Positions 10,157 through 21,475 of a stretch of 64,000 nucleotides of DNA are shown here, piece after piece. The stretch covers positions 5,100,001-5,164,000 of the forward strand of contig CM040425.1 of assembly GCA_022702705.1 (NCBI GenBank), given 5' to 3'. The position numbers were made by a program, and so were the translations under genes. Below the pieces are notes generated by a model. That model searched no databases, was not told where the DNA came from, and saw only the letters and a program-made list of their open reading frames with translations. This DNA is from Papilionanthe hookeriana x Papilionanthe teres (lineage: Eukaryota > Streptophyta > Magnoliopsida > Asparagales > Orchidaceae). Position 1 is the first letter of the stretch; the number at the start of each line of letters is the position of its first letter.

Positions 10157-10728
10157 CATGAACAAGAAAATATTGTAGATTGTGTCTTCTTTGAAAGGAG
10201 TCTAGGACGTTCAGGTCGTTTGAGGAAAAGAACCTACTCTGAGCCCAGAAAGTGGAAGCATGGAAAAGGGCGAGTCACGATACAGTACGAATGTTGTTAT
10301 AACTTTGCCACAAATAAGGAGGGAAACCCACCTGGCATAATTCGACACGATGAAGTTGATCCTCTACCTTCTTTTATAAAGAAGATGATAAAGCGAATGG
10401 TGTCCTGGCGTGTCTTTCCTGCTGAATGTATCCCGAATAACTGTATTATTAATATATATGAAGAGGGAGACTGCATTCCCACACATGTTGATCATCATGA
10501 TTTCATGAGACCCTTCTACACGGTCGCATTCATTAATAAGTACAATATTATATTTGGAATGGAAATTCAGATCATTGGAGATGGAGAGTTCCAGGGACCT
10601 GTCAAGATTCCTCTACTTGTTGGATAGTTTTAATTCTAAAAGGGAATGGGGCCAACGTGACTAAGCATTGCATTCCTGGCGTACCATATCAGAGAGTTTC
10701 AATCACTCACTCTCAGGAGGATAAATGA
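10157..10728 (+). pseudogene. ALKBH9-like AlkB dioxygenase domain (Fe(II)/2-oxoglutarate)
   Basis: An uninterrupted frame runs from before the target duplication to about 10624. It contains GRVTIQYECCYNFATNKEGN, NPPGI, EVDPLP, NCIINIYEEGDCIPTHVDHH and a PLLVG end. The last 100 bases continue the family in the next frame, with GNGANVTKHC and QRVSIT, to a stop at 10726-10728. Plant ALKBH9 proteins, which remove N6-methyladenosine from RNA, share all these blocks. The iron ligands His and Asp (THVD) and distal His (KHC) and the 2-oxoglutarate-binding Arg (QRVS) are still encoded. One base is missing near 10625, which puts a stop in the original frame. So this domain has few lesions compared with the ORF1 side. 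No introns are seen. It could alternatively be a processed ALKBH9 pseudogene. Confidence 0.88.
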
Positions 10729-11400
10729 AGATAAAATGTCATTCCATTTCGTAACCCGATCCAAAAATAGAGAACCTTTAACCATACTAACTATAAGTCA
10801 TTTAAAGACAGAACACCACCTATTTATATTTAGGAAGGATCTTTTCTTGCTTCTCCTACTATATATTAAAGGTGAGGCTAGTCTCTATATGGCTCATTGT
10901 TCAAATGCAAGACAAATGATAGTGGATGGTCAGAAAGATGATACACAAATTGAATTTGATTACATATTCAGAGATACTATAAAGGGAAATATAGGATATA
11001 CATATTGTTTGCATGTGATTATAGAGACATTCTTTGCATTTTATACTTGAAATTGAATAGTATTACATTCAACATTAAATGAAAATTTTGATTTCCAGCA
11101 CAGATATTATGATTTCTTCTCGCAGTTGTGAATGTAAATTGGGAAAATTGATTGCGAAAGAACCAATAAATTTTGTTTATCACAATTCTGAAAAGGCTAA
11201 TAAGCAAGAACGATATGTGAAATTAAATATATAATAAATAACACTTGAAATAATAAAAAAATAAAGAAATATATATATTATAAAGTATTTTGAGATAGCA
11301 AAATCTTAAAATAATAAAAAAGAAGAGAGTTTTTGTTTTATACTCCTACCAGTTTTCGTATTTTCGTATATTCCACTAATGTTTCACTCATTTTTCTCAC
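10729..11400. other. Unassigned AT-rich segment
   Basis: It lies between the AlkB stop and the 3' tandem repeats. A weak open frame at 10736-11050 (104 codons, no ATG context of note) has no motif I recognise. A frame through 11096-11235 is similarly featureless. If the fused element is non-autonomous, this is its 3' untranslated region, since gag and pol, expected here, are absent. Confidence 0.4.
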
Positions 11401-11409
11401 ATTTTTTTT

Positions 11410-11625
11410 TATATATTCACATCCTTTGGGATAGGCTTGTGCCTACTCCTTTCTCGGCACACATGCACATTCTTTGGGATAGGCTTGTGCCTACTCCTTT
11501 CTCAGTACACATATACATTCTTTGGGATAGGCTTTGTACTATTCTTTCTCAGCACATATTTAGGGTAGGTTCAATCTTAATCCTTTCTCATCATTTAAGA
11601 TATGTTCGATCCTAATCTTTTCCAC
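11410..11625. repeat. Tandem repeat, period 48 bp
   Basis: Four to five units marked by CTTTGGGATAGGCTTGTGCC and TACTCCTTTCTC, with starts at about 11424, 11472 and 11520, the last ones diverged. It leads directly into the 61-62 bp array. Confidence 0.85.
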
Positions 11626-11629
11626 TGAC

Positions 11630-12610
11630 ATTTTTGGGGACAGGAGTCATATTTCCGAGTCCTACCCAGAGTTATATGCCTGGGATCTCACATTTTCGGG
11701 AACAAGAGCCATATTTTCGAGTCCTAGCCGGAGTTATATGTCCGGGATCTCACTTTTTCGAGGATAGGAGCCATATTTTTGAGTCCTACTCGGAGTTATA
11801 TGTCAAGGATTTCACATTTTCGAAGAAGTTATATGTCCGGGATCTCACATTTTCGGGGACAGGAGCCATATTTCTGAGTCTTACTAGGAGTTATATGTCC
11901 GAGATTTCACATTTCGGGGACAGGAGCCATATTTCTGAGTCCTACCCAGAGTTATATATCCGAGATTTCACATTTTCGGGAACATGAGCCATATTTTCGA
12001 GTCCTACCCAGAGTTATATGTCCAGGATTTCACATTCTCGGGGACAGGAGCCATATTTTCGAGCTATACCAGGAGTTATATGTCTGGGATATCTCATTTT
12101 CGAGGACAGGAGCCATATTTTCGAGTCCTACCCAGAGTTATATGTCTGGGATTTCACATTTTCGGGGATATGAGACATATTTCCAAGTCCTACCTGGAGT
12201 TTTATGTCCGGGATTTCACATTTTCGGGGACAGGAACCAGATTTCCGAGTCCTACCCGGAGTTATATGTATGGGATTTCACATTTTCGGGGACAGGAGCT
12301 ATATTTTCGAGTCCTAACCGGAGTTATATGTCCGGGATTTCACATTATCGGGGACAGGAGCCATATTTCCAAGTCCTACCTGGAGTTATATGTCCGAGAT
12401 TTCACCTTTCTGGGGACAAGAGCCATATTTCCGAGTCCTACCCGGAGTTATATGTCCGGGATCTCACCTTTTGGGGACAGAAGTTATATTTTCGAGTCCT
12501 ACCCAGAGTATATGTCCGCGATCTCATCTTTTTGGGGACAAGAGTTATATTTCTGAGTCCTACCCGGAGTTATATGTCAGGGATTTCACCTTCTTTGGGA
12601 ATCAGAGGTA
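11630..12610. repeat. Tandem array of about 16 units, period 61-62 bp
   Basis: Each unit has GAGTCCTACCCGGAGTTATA, then TGTCCGGGATTTCACATTTT, then CGGGGACAGGAGCCATATTT with scattered changes. Long plus-strand reading frames through it are by-products of a stop-poor unit in all three frames. It sits just upstream of an LTR start at 12896. That is the position where Ogre-type elements are known to carry variable tandem repeats in their 3' untranslated region. Confidence 0.92.
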
Positions 12611-12817
12611 TATTTCTGAATCCTTTTCCTGCACATTCTTTAAAACCACATATTCTTTTGAATCTTCTATTTGCACATATTTTTGCGTTTGAAATTTCAA
12701 ATTCATAATAACAATTGAAAACACACATGCTAATCCCAAACGGGAACTTAACTTCACTTCAATTTTAACTTGATCTTCAATTTGTCCCAAATATGGTTAC
12801 TTGGAAATTCTTTTGCG

Positions 12818-12895
12818 ATGAGGTTGATCATTTCGGTCAACGCCAATAGGCGCGGCGTGCTTGTACAACACACCACACCTATTTGGGGGTCCATT
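12818..12895 (+). promoter_or_regulatory. Pre-LTR signal: polypurine-like tract and upstream hairpin
   Basis: TTGATCATTTCGGTCAACGCC, a GGCGTG...CACACC partial hairpin, then ACACCTATTTGGGGGTCCATT immediately before TGTTGAGC. An almost identical block precedes the LTR at 23212. The G run is the plus-strand primer candidate. The ACACCTATT..GGTCCA stretch is complementary to leader sites at 50960 and 59521. Confidence 0.65.
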
Positions 12896-13482
12896 TGTTG
12901 AGCTCAATTTTGAGGTCTTTCTTTTTTCTTTCCCCTAAGCCTAAAATCTAGCCTTAAGATTTTCTGTTTGACTTTCTTAGAGGACTAGACAGGAACCTAC
13001 ACTGTTTAGAAATTCAAGGCATTTTTTTACTCCTTGAAGTTTCATATAGATGGTTCTAAATCCTCGACATCTAGTTGAGTTGATAAAAGCCGACATATCG
13101 AATCACTTGTTGAGTTCCTATAGGGATATTGAAAGCCATAAGTGGAATTTGCGGAGTGCAAAGTTTGACTTTTCATCGCGACGTGCAACTCTTGACTTTT
13201 CACTGAGGAAAAATATTTGGCTATGATCCTCATTTAAGTGAAGACCGATCAGTAATTTGCTCTTTTAACAGCCCCGATCGGTCTAAAATAATTTAATTTG
13301 TTGCGTAGCGCAAATTGAATTTGAATTGACGTAATTATCAGCGAATTTGTCTGAATGACCCCGAATGACGAAACAGACTGCGCTGATGTGTCCGGAATGT
13401 CGATTTTAGCCGGAAAGGACATATACCTTGATAAGATTTCAAATTGGATCGAATTGTGCGTTAATTGATGAAATTTGCATAA

Positions 13483-13486
<4 letters not shown>

Positions 13487-13521
<35 letters not shown>
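13487..13521. repeat. TA microsatellite
   Basis: About 17 TA dinucleotides without interruption, within LTR L3. Confidence 0.95.
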
Positions 13522-13524
<3 letters not shown>

Positions 13525-13907
13525 TTAATTAAATTTAATAAAATATATAAAAAAAGGGACATAAACACACACACGCCCCGTTCGGTTCGCCCCCCTCCCA
13601 TTCGAAACCCTAGGCAAAATTTTTCCTCACAGGTAGAACTCTCGAAACTTCCTCCTCCTCTTCCGAGTCCGAGCCTTAGCCCCCTCTCTCTCGAAGTTTC
13701 CTCTTTCTCCTCTAATGACCGGTTTGACCGGTTCTTCTTCTTCTTCTTGTGCATATGCTGCCGGTAACGTTCCCGGTAAGTTTTTTTTCCCGCTCAAGCG
13801 GGTATGGTAACCTCTCGTTTGAAAATCCTAGCAGATTTCTATGTTTTTTTTGACGTTCTCCTCACCGTTGGTAGATTGTTTGGTAAGATACCATCAGTCC
13901 TCTGTTT

Positions 13908-13960
13908 GGCTATATATAGCCCTGTGAAGAAGGTTGTGGCGTGAATTTTTTTTTCAGGTA
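13908..13960 (+). promoter_or_regulatory. TATA box and donor-like site
   Basis: GGCTATATATAGCCC (TATA at 13911-13918) is followed by TTTTCAG/GTAAGA with the cut after 13957. A second GTAAGT-like donor lies upstream (CCCGGTAAGTTT near 13780). This resembles the promoter-then-donor order of the other LTRs, but the spacing is much shorter. Confidence 0.4.
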
Positions 13961-14895
13961 AGATTCGGGTTTTTCTTCAGAGATGTTGTCCTGTGGTTTC
14001 TCTTCATCTTCTTCTTGATCATCTAAGGTCCCAATTGAATAATCATTCAGAGGTAATATACCTTCCCCTTTCTACTAATTTAATTTCACAGAATTTCTTT
14101 CTTGTTTGATTGCAAGTGGGTAATTAAGGCTCTCTATATTCCTCTGATAGTATGATAGATTGTTTATGAACTTATACTGTTTTCGTTCTTTAAAATTCAG
14201 TTATGAAAATTCTGGGATTAAGGGAGAAGATAGGAATTTAAAAAATTTATTGCAGCGATAATTTGATTTGCTTCTGGTTTCAAATTGGTTCGTAGTTTGA
14301 GATGGGAAATATATCATATGGATTGAGCTTACTGTTGTGAATTCATGGAATATCTTGGATTCCCTTTTATTATTTGAATATATTATTATTGCAGTATAAT
14401 GCAGTTATGCATGATTCTTTTGGTGAAAATTACTATGTGTACGTACGTTTCCCCGGAGATTTTTTGTTCTTCTCCATCACATTTGGTTGTTTAAAGGTTT
14501 CATCATATATTGGAATGGATTCTTGGACTGTTTATGAGGAGAATTGATATCATTAAATCTCGTCTTATATGCATTCGGAGATCAGTTTATTTGAGTATGA
14601 AGTTCTTGGTACATTCAATTTACTACTCAACTCAAGTTTACAAATATACGTTTAGGTGAACTATGCTTTGCTTAGCTTCATTCTCTTAAAGAGCAACCCA
14701 AATAAGAAATGGGAGAGATCTTCAGCTAGGAAAGCTTAAAATCTATAATTCCTCTTTGAATTATATTTAATCATTTTTGGATTTCTTGTTCAGTTATTTA
14801 TGACGATTTAAATTGGAAATTATAAATGCCAATTGTTAAGGAAATATACATATTTAGTATCTAATGTAGAACAGTCTACACATATCACTTAAATT

Positions 14896-14926
<31 letters not shown>

Positions 14927-16614
14927 AACGTGAATTTCTTATTGTGGAGATGGGTTGTATACATGCATGAATTAAAGCTTTGTTGCTTTATATTCAAACA
15001 CATCAGAATTGTTTAATACGTATGTAAAGGTAATTTTTTTTTTACCTTTAAGAAGTTACAGCTAGCCTTGTATTACTGTATAATTTGAGTTTGAGAGGCT
15101 ATTATTAATTCTGCTTCATTTTGTTCTTAGAAGTTACAGCTAGCCTTGTAAAGGTAACTTCTTAATTCTCTAAAGATGTTGTCAATTAGTTTTTTTTTCA
15201 TTTTGTTCTTATAAGTTGGATTTGAAAATTGCGGCTTTCCCCTTTGCTAAGTGAAAGTCAAGTGACTATATTTAAGGATAAACATTTTTGAGAGAACCCA
15301 AGAACCTTTTTTTAGGATGGGGATGTGTATCATTGAAACTATGACGATTAAGACATAATCTGATGTAATTATATGAGATGCAACTTAGCATACGTATTCT
15401 TCAAATGCTTAGAATATTCGATTATTTAGCCTACTCTTTGTGAACTGAAACTTTGCTTAGTATTATTTAATTCGACATTTATTCTCATGCCATCATCTTT
15501 ACGAGGCTCGGAGAAGAACGAATTCTGATTTGTAATACCTTGATGCAAATTTTTTTCTATGAAAGTTGGAAAAACCTGATAATTAATTTTATATATATTT
15601 TATATTTACATATTTAACACCTAAACTCAATTTTACATCTGCAGAATTTTAAGTCTTTACTTAAAATTTCATAATTAAATATATATGTATTACTCAATTT
15701 TCTTTGTATTTATGTATTTAGTCTTTAAATCATTATGCTATTGTATTGGATGCACATATTTTAGTTTGATTTTATTTGAAACTGGTGTTGGTATGGTTAT
15801 CAAAAGAATTAAAAAAATTGTTGAAGGCATAAAGTTTATCATTGTCTTGATATTTGAATTGTTCTGCCTGCACACCCATGTGAGAAGTGATTTTTTTTTT
15901 TCTTACGATGAATATGTAGATACAAGGGGGGATTGGATAATGTGTATATAAATGTTCCTTGCTAGTTGTTCGCCTATATTATGTGTGATAATTCGACTGA
16001 CTAAATATTTATTGGCCTGCAAGATGCCTTGATTCCTATATGTTTTCTTCTATACTTTTACCTCGGCTTGAACATTATTGAATGTCTCTTTTGGGATATT
16101 GATTATTGAAATGCAGCGGAATTTTTTTTATTGCTTGCTCCCTAACTTAAATATACATACATATGGTTTAAGAGAGATAATGTAAGCATTATGTGTGATG
16201 GTTTCCTAGGGTCGAATTATGACAGTTTTGTGAGTTTCTTTTTTTTTTCTTTGCTTTAATTTGTTAAAATTGAGTTATTGGAATTGAATACCTGAGAAAG
16301 CTTTAGCTGGCTTGGATTACTTTTATATATTAGGTATTGGAAATGTAAATGCGCAAGAATTGAGTGGTATATATGCAAAATTTCCTTGTCTTTTATATAA
16401 TACAAGTTGTGTGGCAACGTTTGATTTGGATAGAGATCTCAACTTGTTGGATATGCATATGAAATAACGTGGGTTGATAATTTAGACATGCGGGTTAAAG
16501 ACAATGATGCACAAACTTATATGTATGCTTTTATAGTTGAAAATTGTAAATTAATAATCAGTTATAGATGCCCTTTTCATTCTTTGAGTTATAGGTAGTT
16601 TTATCCTTACCCTT

Positions 16615-17165
16615 AAAAAAAAATTCTTGCACCATAACAGATACTGCACTTGCGTTACAATAGATACTACACTTGTACCACAATAAATACTGCACTTGCG
16701 TCACAACATATATTATACTTGTAAAATAATAGATACTACACCTGCACAATAACATATACTACACCTGCACATTTGCACAATAAATATCATACTAACACGT
16801 CAAACACTACACATTAAACATCACACATCAAGCTTCACATACCAAACATAACAAACCAACAAACACATCAAATATAACATATTAAACACTACACATCACA
16901 TACTAAATATGACATACCAAATAATATACCCCAGGTACTACATATTATATACTACACAGTATACACCATTGTACACCAGACAATACACATTACACTTTAA
17001 ACATTACGCATCAATCAAACAATATACAACAAACATTAGATATCAGACACTATACACTAGATATTACACAACAGATGCCACATATAAATACGTCACACCT
17101 TCAATCCAAGATTCAGATATTACATGTAGATATTACATTGTTGATCTCACTTTTGTGAGAATCAT
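16615..17165. repeat. Degenerate short tandem repeats
   Basis: Loose units of about 20-24 bases built on ATACTACACTTG/CACAATAAAT, drifting to ACACATCAAACATTACACATC. No coding sense; the open frame at 16909-17172 is a by-product. Confidence 0.7.
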
Positions 17166-17179
17166 TCACTAAACACCTT

Positions 17180-19835
17180 TAGAACGGAAGTCTACCTACA
17201 TTGACCTCTTAAAAAAAATAAACCTAAAGACCTAGGGTAAAACCTTAACAAACTTTTTTCGACCACAAAATTGACTTTAAAAATAAATGTTGACATGATC
17301 AAATTGACATTGATCAAAATCAACAAAATTTTAATTCAAAGGTCACCACATTGACCTTTGAATTAGTCTAAACTCTAAATTGGGTCAACATGACCTATTT
17401 AGACCCCAAAATGATAAAATCACAAATATTGTGATCAAATCGATCATGACAAGGTTAAAAAGGTCACATTAGACATCTTGAAATTAAAATTGACCAATTT
17501 AGGTTAACTCGGGTCAATCTAGGTCAACATTGGTCAACCATGGTCAATCATGGTCAATACTTATCAATTTTGGTCAAAACACAAGATTTTGAACAAAAAA
17601 TGATAAAAAATAACAAAAATGATAATGAAATAAAAATGAAAAAATTAATTTCAAAATTATTTTGATTAAATTGACTAATAATTTAATTTTCAATATTTTA
17701 ATTAATGACATAATTAATTAAGATAAAAATTAAATTAAAAGTCAAAAAAAGACAAAATACATCAAAATGAAAAAATTAATCAAATAATTAATTTCAAAAT
17801 TATTTTTATTAATTAATTAACTAAAAATTTAATTTTTAATATTTTAATTAATGACATAATTAATTAAAAGTGAAAAATTAAATTAAAAATCATGAAAATG
17901 ATAAAATGCACAATTTTGATTAAAAATAATAGAATTAATAAAATAAATAATTCTAAAATTATTTTTGATTAGTTAATTGATTAATAATTTAACTTTTTAT
18001 ATTTTAATTAATGACATAATTAATTAAAATAAAATTAAATTAAAAAGTAATGAAATAGATAAAAATTCAATTTTGAATCAAAATGACATAAAAGTAATCA
18101 AATAATTAATCCAAAATTATTTGAATTAATAATTTGATTAATAAAATAATTTTCAATATTTTTAATTAATGATATAATTAATTTTAAAAAAAATTAAATC
18201 AAAAAGCCATAAAAAGGACATTTAATCCATAAAACCAATTGTGACAAAATAATTAATGTTAAAAAATTCTAATCTTTTTATGACATCATGGGTGACATCA
18301 AATGGGTTAAACACAACCCATATAACACATTAAAAATAAAATAACGCATTAGATAACTAATGCCATGCCATGCTTAACCATAGTTAAAACATATAATGAT
18401 ACCTTCATCATTAAGAAAAATGAGGTGCCATCTCCTCATCCAACCTTGAAAGAACATTTGATGTTTCATCAATTAACTCTAACCCTAGCGAATAGGAGAC
18501 GGTGAAGCTTAGATCATCCATATCTCGTAAGATGAGCTCATGAATCCAAATTTTTTAAAATTAAATGAAATAGGAATTATGTGTCATCCTCTAACAAATC
18601 TTTAAATGAAATGTTGAGTGATGAGTGGCTTACTCTCTTTGAGTCACCACTAGCCTCCTTTCTACCCAATAGAAATAAAACAAAGCAATGAAGAGCTCAT
18701 CAGGACAATTTGAGAGCAATTATGGCTAAAACATTGGAATGAGGGAAAATTTGCTTATGTGCCACCCTACCACTCAATTCATTGGAGGTGTTAAATGAAT
18801 TACATGGGGAGGCTGATCCAAGGCATTCTCCTACAGCCATGTCCACCTCCCAAGCTCTCCACTGAAGGAAGCCATGGGAAAATCCAAGGAAGCAGCACTC
18901 TTCCATACCATGGTTAAGTTCATGGTGATTAAGCATGGAAATGACCAATCTATCACTATCATAGCTGAAATTTCATCTTGAAAACATTTATGGATGAGTT
19001 AGAAACTCCCCCAAGTGATTCTAACCAGTTCAAAGCCATCCATAGCCATTGCCATGGCTATAAAAGCCCCTTACTCGAAACCCATGAGGAGAGGAAGAAA
19101 AAATCCCTAGAAATTTATAGGCTGCCCAAATGCTTTAGCTTTCAACATAAGAAACTTTGCTAGAGACCTTAGCAATCAATTCCAACCAAAATCAAGCCAT
19201 AAAACTAGCCCAATAGAACCAATTTGGCTAAAACTCAAAGTGCACTCAAACTGAGCTACCTTATCAAAATTGCCCACCAAGACTTGTTATAAGTCTAAAT
19301 TGGAGTGATAAAGAACTTCTCTGGGACCACTAAAGGTTAACCAATAAGTTTTACCAGGCTCAAACTCATTGTGGCCAAGGTATGAATTTTTTTATTACAA
19401 AATAATTCATAAAGTTGGAAATTCGTGGAGTAAATTAGTCTAGAAAATCATGATTACCGTATAAATGTGATCTACATCTCCAGATTTGATCCTGTGTTTT
19501 GGAATGGGCGGCCCAAATTGAACTGCGCCATGTTCGTTGTCCAGATTCGTGCAACAAAGCAGCCCGCTCGTTCGACGGTACGAGGACACGTGGCAGCAGT
19601 TGGATTTTTCTGGAGCTATTTAATTCCAAACAACCTTAAAATAATCGAAAATTCATATTTTTTTTGCACAGACCTCCTAAAAATAAAATAAAAATATTTT
19701 TGAAAAACTCTTAAAGAGAAGAAAATTATGAAATTAAAATCATAATTTTATTCTTTGTATTTAATTTTTAAATAATTAAATACTCTATGGAGTATTTTAA
19801 TTATTAAAAATTATTTATAAATAAAAAAAATCTGA
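17180..19835 (+). mobile_element. LTR remnant, relative of subfamily L2
   Basis: It follows the order of the solo LTR at 2948: a TTGACC/GGTCAAC-rich head (17200-17560), TTAATTAATGACATAATTAATT-type repeats of about 120-170 bases (17640-18200), a coding-free middle, a TATA box at 19059, and GGCCAAG/GTATGA at 19379. It breaks off at about 19835 against a gag fragment. Its tail, primer binding site and ORF1 are therefore lost. The left end is not sharp. Confidence 0.65.
19053..19070 (+). promoter_or_regulatory. LTR core promoter (TATA box)
   Basis: CATGGCTATAAAAGCCC, TATA at 19059-19066, matching the core promoter at 5417 in sequence and in position relative to the GTATG donor 320 bases downstream. 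Confidence 0.65.
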
Positions 19836-19839
19836 AACT

Positions 19840-20615
19840 TTGAGGTCCTATAGCATTCATGCTTAAAGGCTTTACAATCAAAACTTTTGAAAAATTACTC
19901 AGTAAAGCTACAATCTTCAAGAAGAAGCTAAGCAGATGAGTGTAATGGAAAATATTGAAAAGACGAAGGTCATTAAGACATTTGAAAAGAAGTCAAGCAA
20001 AGCAGCATTTAAGGATAAGCAAATAATGCAAGTCCAGTCTGAACAAAATAAACAAAAAAATCAATCATCACAATAGAAATCTTCTCAAATCCAACAACCA
20101 AATTCAGCACAAACGAATAAGAAAACGATGGTTAAACGAATGAATAAGGAATATACATTCAAGACCGAGGCTATTGGCAAGATATTTTGAAGCCTATTGA
20201 AATGCCAGAATTTAAATGGCCTGAAGCTAAAAGGCCAAAAGAAATTGACATGAAGGATAATCCCAACTATTCTCCTTATCATAGGATGCTTGGTCATAAA
20301 ATTGAAGATTGTTTTGTCTTCAAAGACTGGTTAGAGCGCAATCTTAATGAAGAGAATATAACAATTCCAAAAGAAAATATGAAAGAATCTGGAAAAAGTT
20401 CAGTCAATATGATTTCAATTGAAAAACACGTTCTTGATCCTGACAAACAAGAAAAAGATGACATCACTTCAGGGAAATCTATTGAAGGAACTCCTTCTAA
20501 AACTGCCAAGAAAAACAACAAAGAAAAAAAAGAATTAGAGGTTATCCTAGCACAGGGAATACTATCCCTTTTGTATCTACCACTTTTCATAATCCCATGT
20601 CCTCTACTAGGATAG
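19840..20615 (+). pseudogene. Ogre/Tat-like gag remnant
   Basis: The segment at 19840-20160 matches gag at 61865-62060 at the DNA level (ATTCATGCTTAAAGGCTTTACAATCAAAAC against the same stretch there) but is full of stops. An open block from about 20187 carries FKWPEAKRPKEIDMKDNPN, then YSPYHRMLGHKIEDC. This corresponds to the C-x2-H...H-x3-C zinc-binding-like motif of Tat-lineage gag, with the first Cys replaced by Ser. The block drifts out of frame after about 20540. Gag would form the particle and bind RNA in an active element. Confidence 0.82.
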
Positions 20616-21475
20616 TTGAATCGGACAAAGGGAGAAAATACATTAAGCCGATAACTCTGTATGACTATCTTTTTACCACTGTGGAAAATAATAATATTTC
20701 TGATTTTGCTTACATTTTGTCTATTCTAGATGATGCTTCTGGAAATGATTTCAATCCTGAAGACAATACTCAAATCATACATGAAATCAATCAGTTTAAT
20801 GACAACCAAGCTGGCATTGATATGGAATCTAATAATGACATCACACTTCTATTAAAACAAATTCCAATTTTCATAGAATTAGAATCTTCAGACTCAGAGA
20901 CAAAAGTGTCAAATGACAGATCAAGGGAAATAACTAAAATTAGTCTACGAAGTGGGAAAGTGTTGCCTCCTAGAACAACTCCACAAGAAAAGGAGAAATA
21001 AACAATAACGACAAAGGAAATTGTTCCTTCAATACATTCACAAAATGATGATCCTCACAATAAGGTGAATTATAATGTGTTAGCCCACCTAAGAAAATTA
21101 CCAACAAAATTAAGCATGTATGATGCTTTCATACTTTAAAAAGAAATGAAGAAATCATTGATAAAAGCCCTCATGGATCTAGACATTTGCTTGATTAAAC
21201 TTACTGATAGTAGCCAGAGTGAGGCTAACTCATTAAAAGAACAAGCAAGGATTACCTTTTCCGATGATGACTTGTTGCTTGGGACAACTGAACATAATCA
21301 TCATTTGTACATTACAATAAATATAAATGATACGACACTCTTAAAGGTGCTTATTGGCCCAGGCTCCTCAATTAACATAATGAATCTGAAAATTCGAGCA
21401 TATTTGGATATTAATGCATCTCAACTATCAAGGGATACAATGATGCTACGAGGATTCAACCAACAGGGAGAATGA
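20597..21475 (+). pseudogene. Gag-protease linker and aspartic protease, active site lost
   Basis: Blocks at 20597-21001 and 21146-21475 parallel 62705-63766 of the younger element: ITLYDYLF, TQIIHEINQF, IFIELESSDSE, LRSGKVLPPR, NVLAHLRKLP with nearby stops, then the protease. The younger copy has VLVDPGASINIIN. Here the same place reads VLIGPGSSINIMN, so the catalytic Asp has become Gly. Several stops separate the blocks (for example near 21001 and 21139). Confidence 0.85.

Larger units (their letters stand above)
12896..16600 (+). mobile_element. LTR of subfamily L3 (start clear, right end unclear)
   Basis: The first 300 bases (TGTTGAGCTCAATTTTGAGG, ATCTAGCCTTAAGATTTTC, TTAGAGGACTAGA, GAGTTCCTATAGG) parallel the LTR starts at 23212 and 51940. 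From about 13240 the sequence differs. It has a TA microsatellite, a C/T-rich stretch with AAACCCTAG (13560-13770), a TATA box with a donor-like site at 13911-13958, and then AT-rich non-coding DNA to 16600. I see no gene here. The small open frame at 15685-15951 is hydrophobic low-complexity sequence. The interior may be LTR or unrelated promoter DNA joined to it. Confidence 0.5.

Noticed and set aside
2757..10728. Functional host ALKBH9 gene
   Set aside because: It is split by a 7.2-kb solo LTR that is not bounded by splice sites, has a one-base deletion before the KHC motif and no introns, and lies next to a transposon ORF1. It is a pseudogene.
10736..11050. 104-codon ORF after the AlkB domain, considered as a viral or second element gene
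   Set aside because: No motif recognised, no coding bias evident and no second copy in the window; left as unassigned.
11634..12708. Several overlapping plus-strand ORFs of 100-190 codons with repeated peptides such as SYPELYVRDFTF
   Set aside because: They follow the 61-62 bp tandem unit, which is open in all three frames; the same peptides rotate through frames. This is a noncoding array.
13249..13754. Minus-strand ORFs of 91-97 codons
   Set aside because: Include Tyr-Ile runs from a TA microsatellite and a low-complexity Glu/Arg-rich stretch from C/T-rich DNA.
15685..15951. 88-codon hydrophobic ORF
   Set aside because: AT-rich low-complexity sequence in an otherwise stop-filled region; no recognisable motif.
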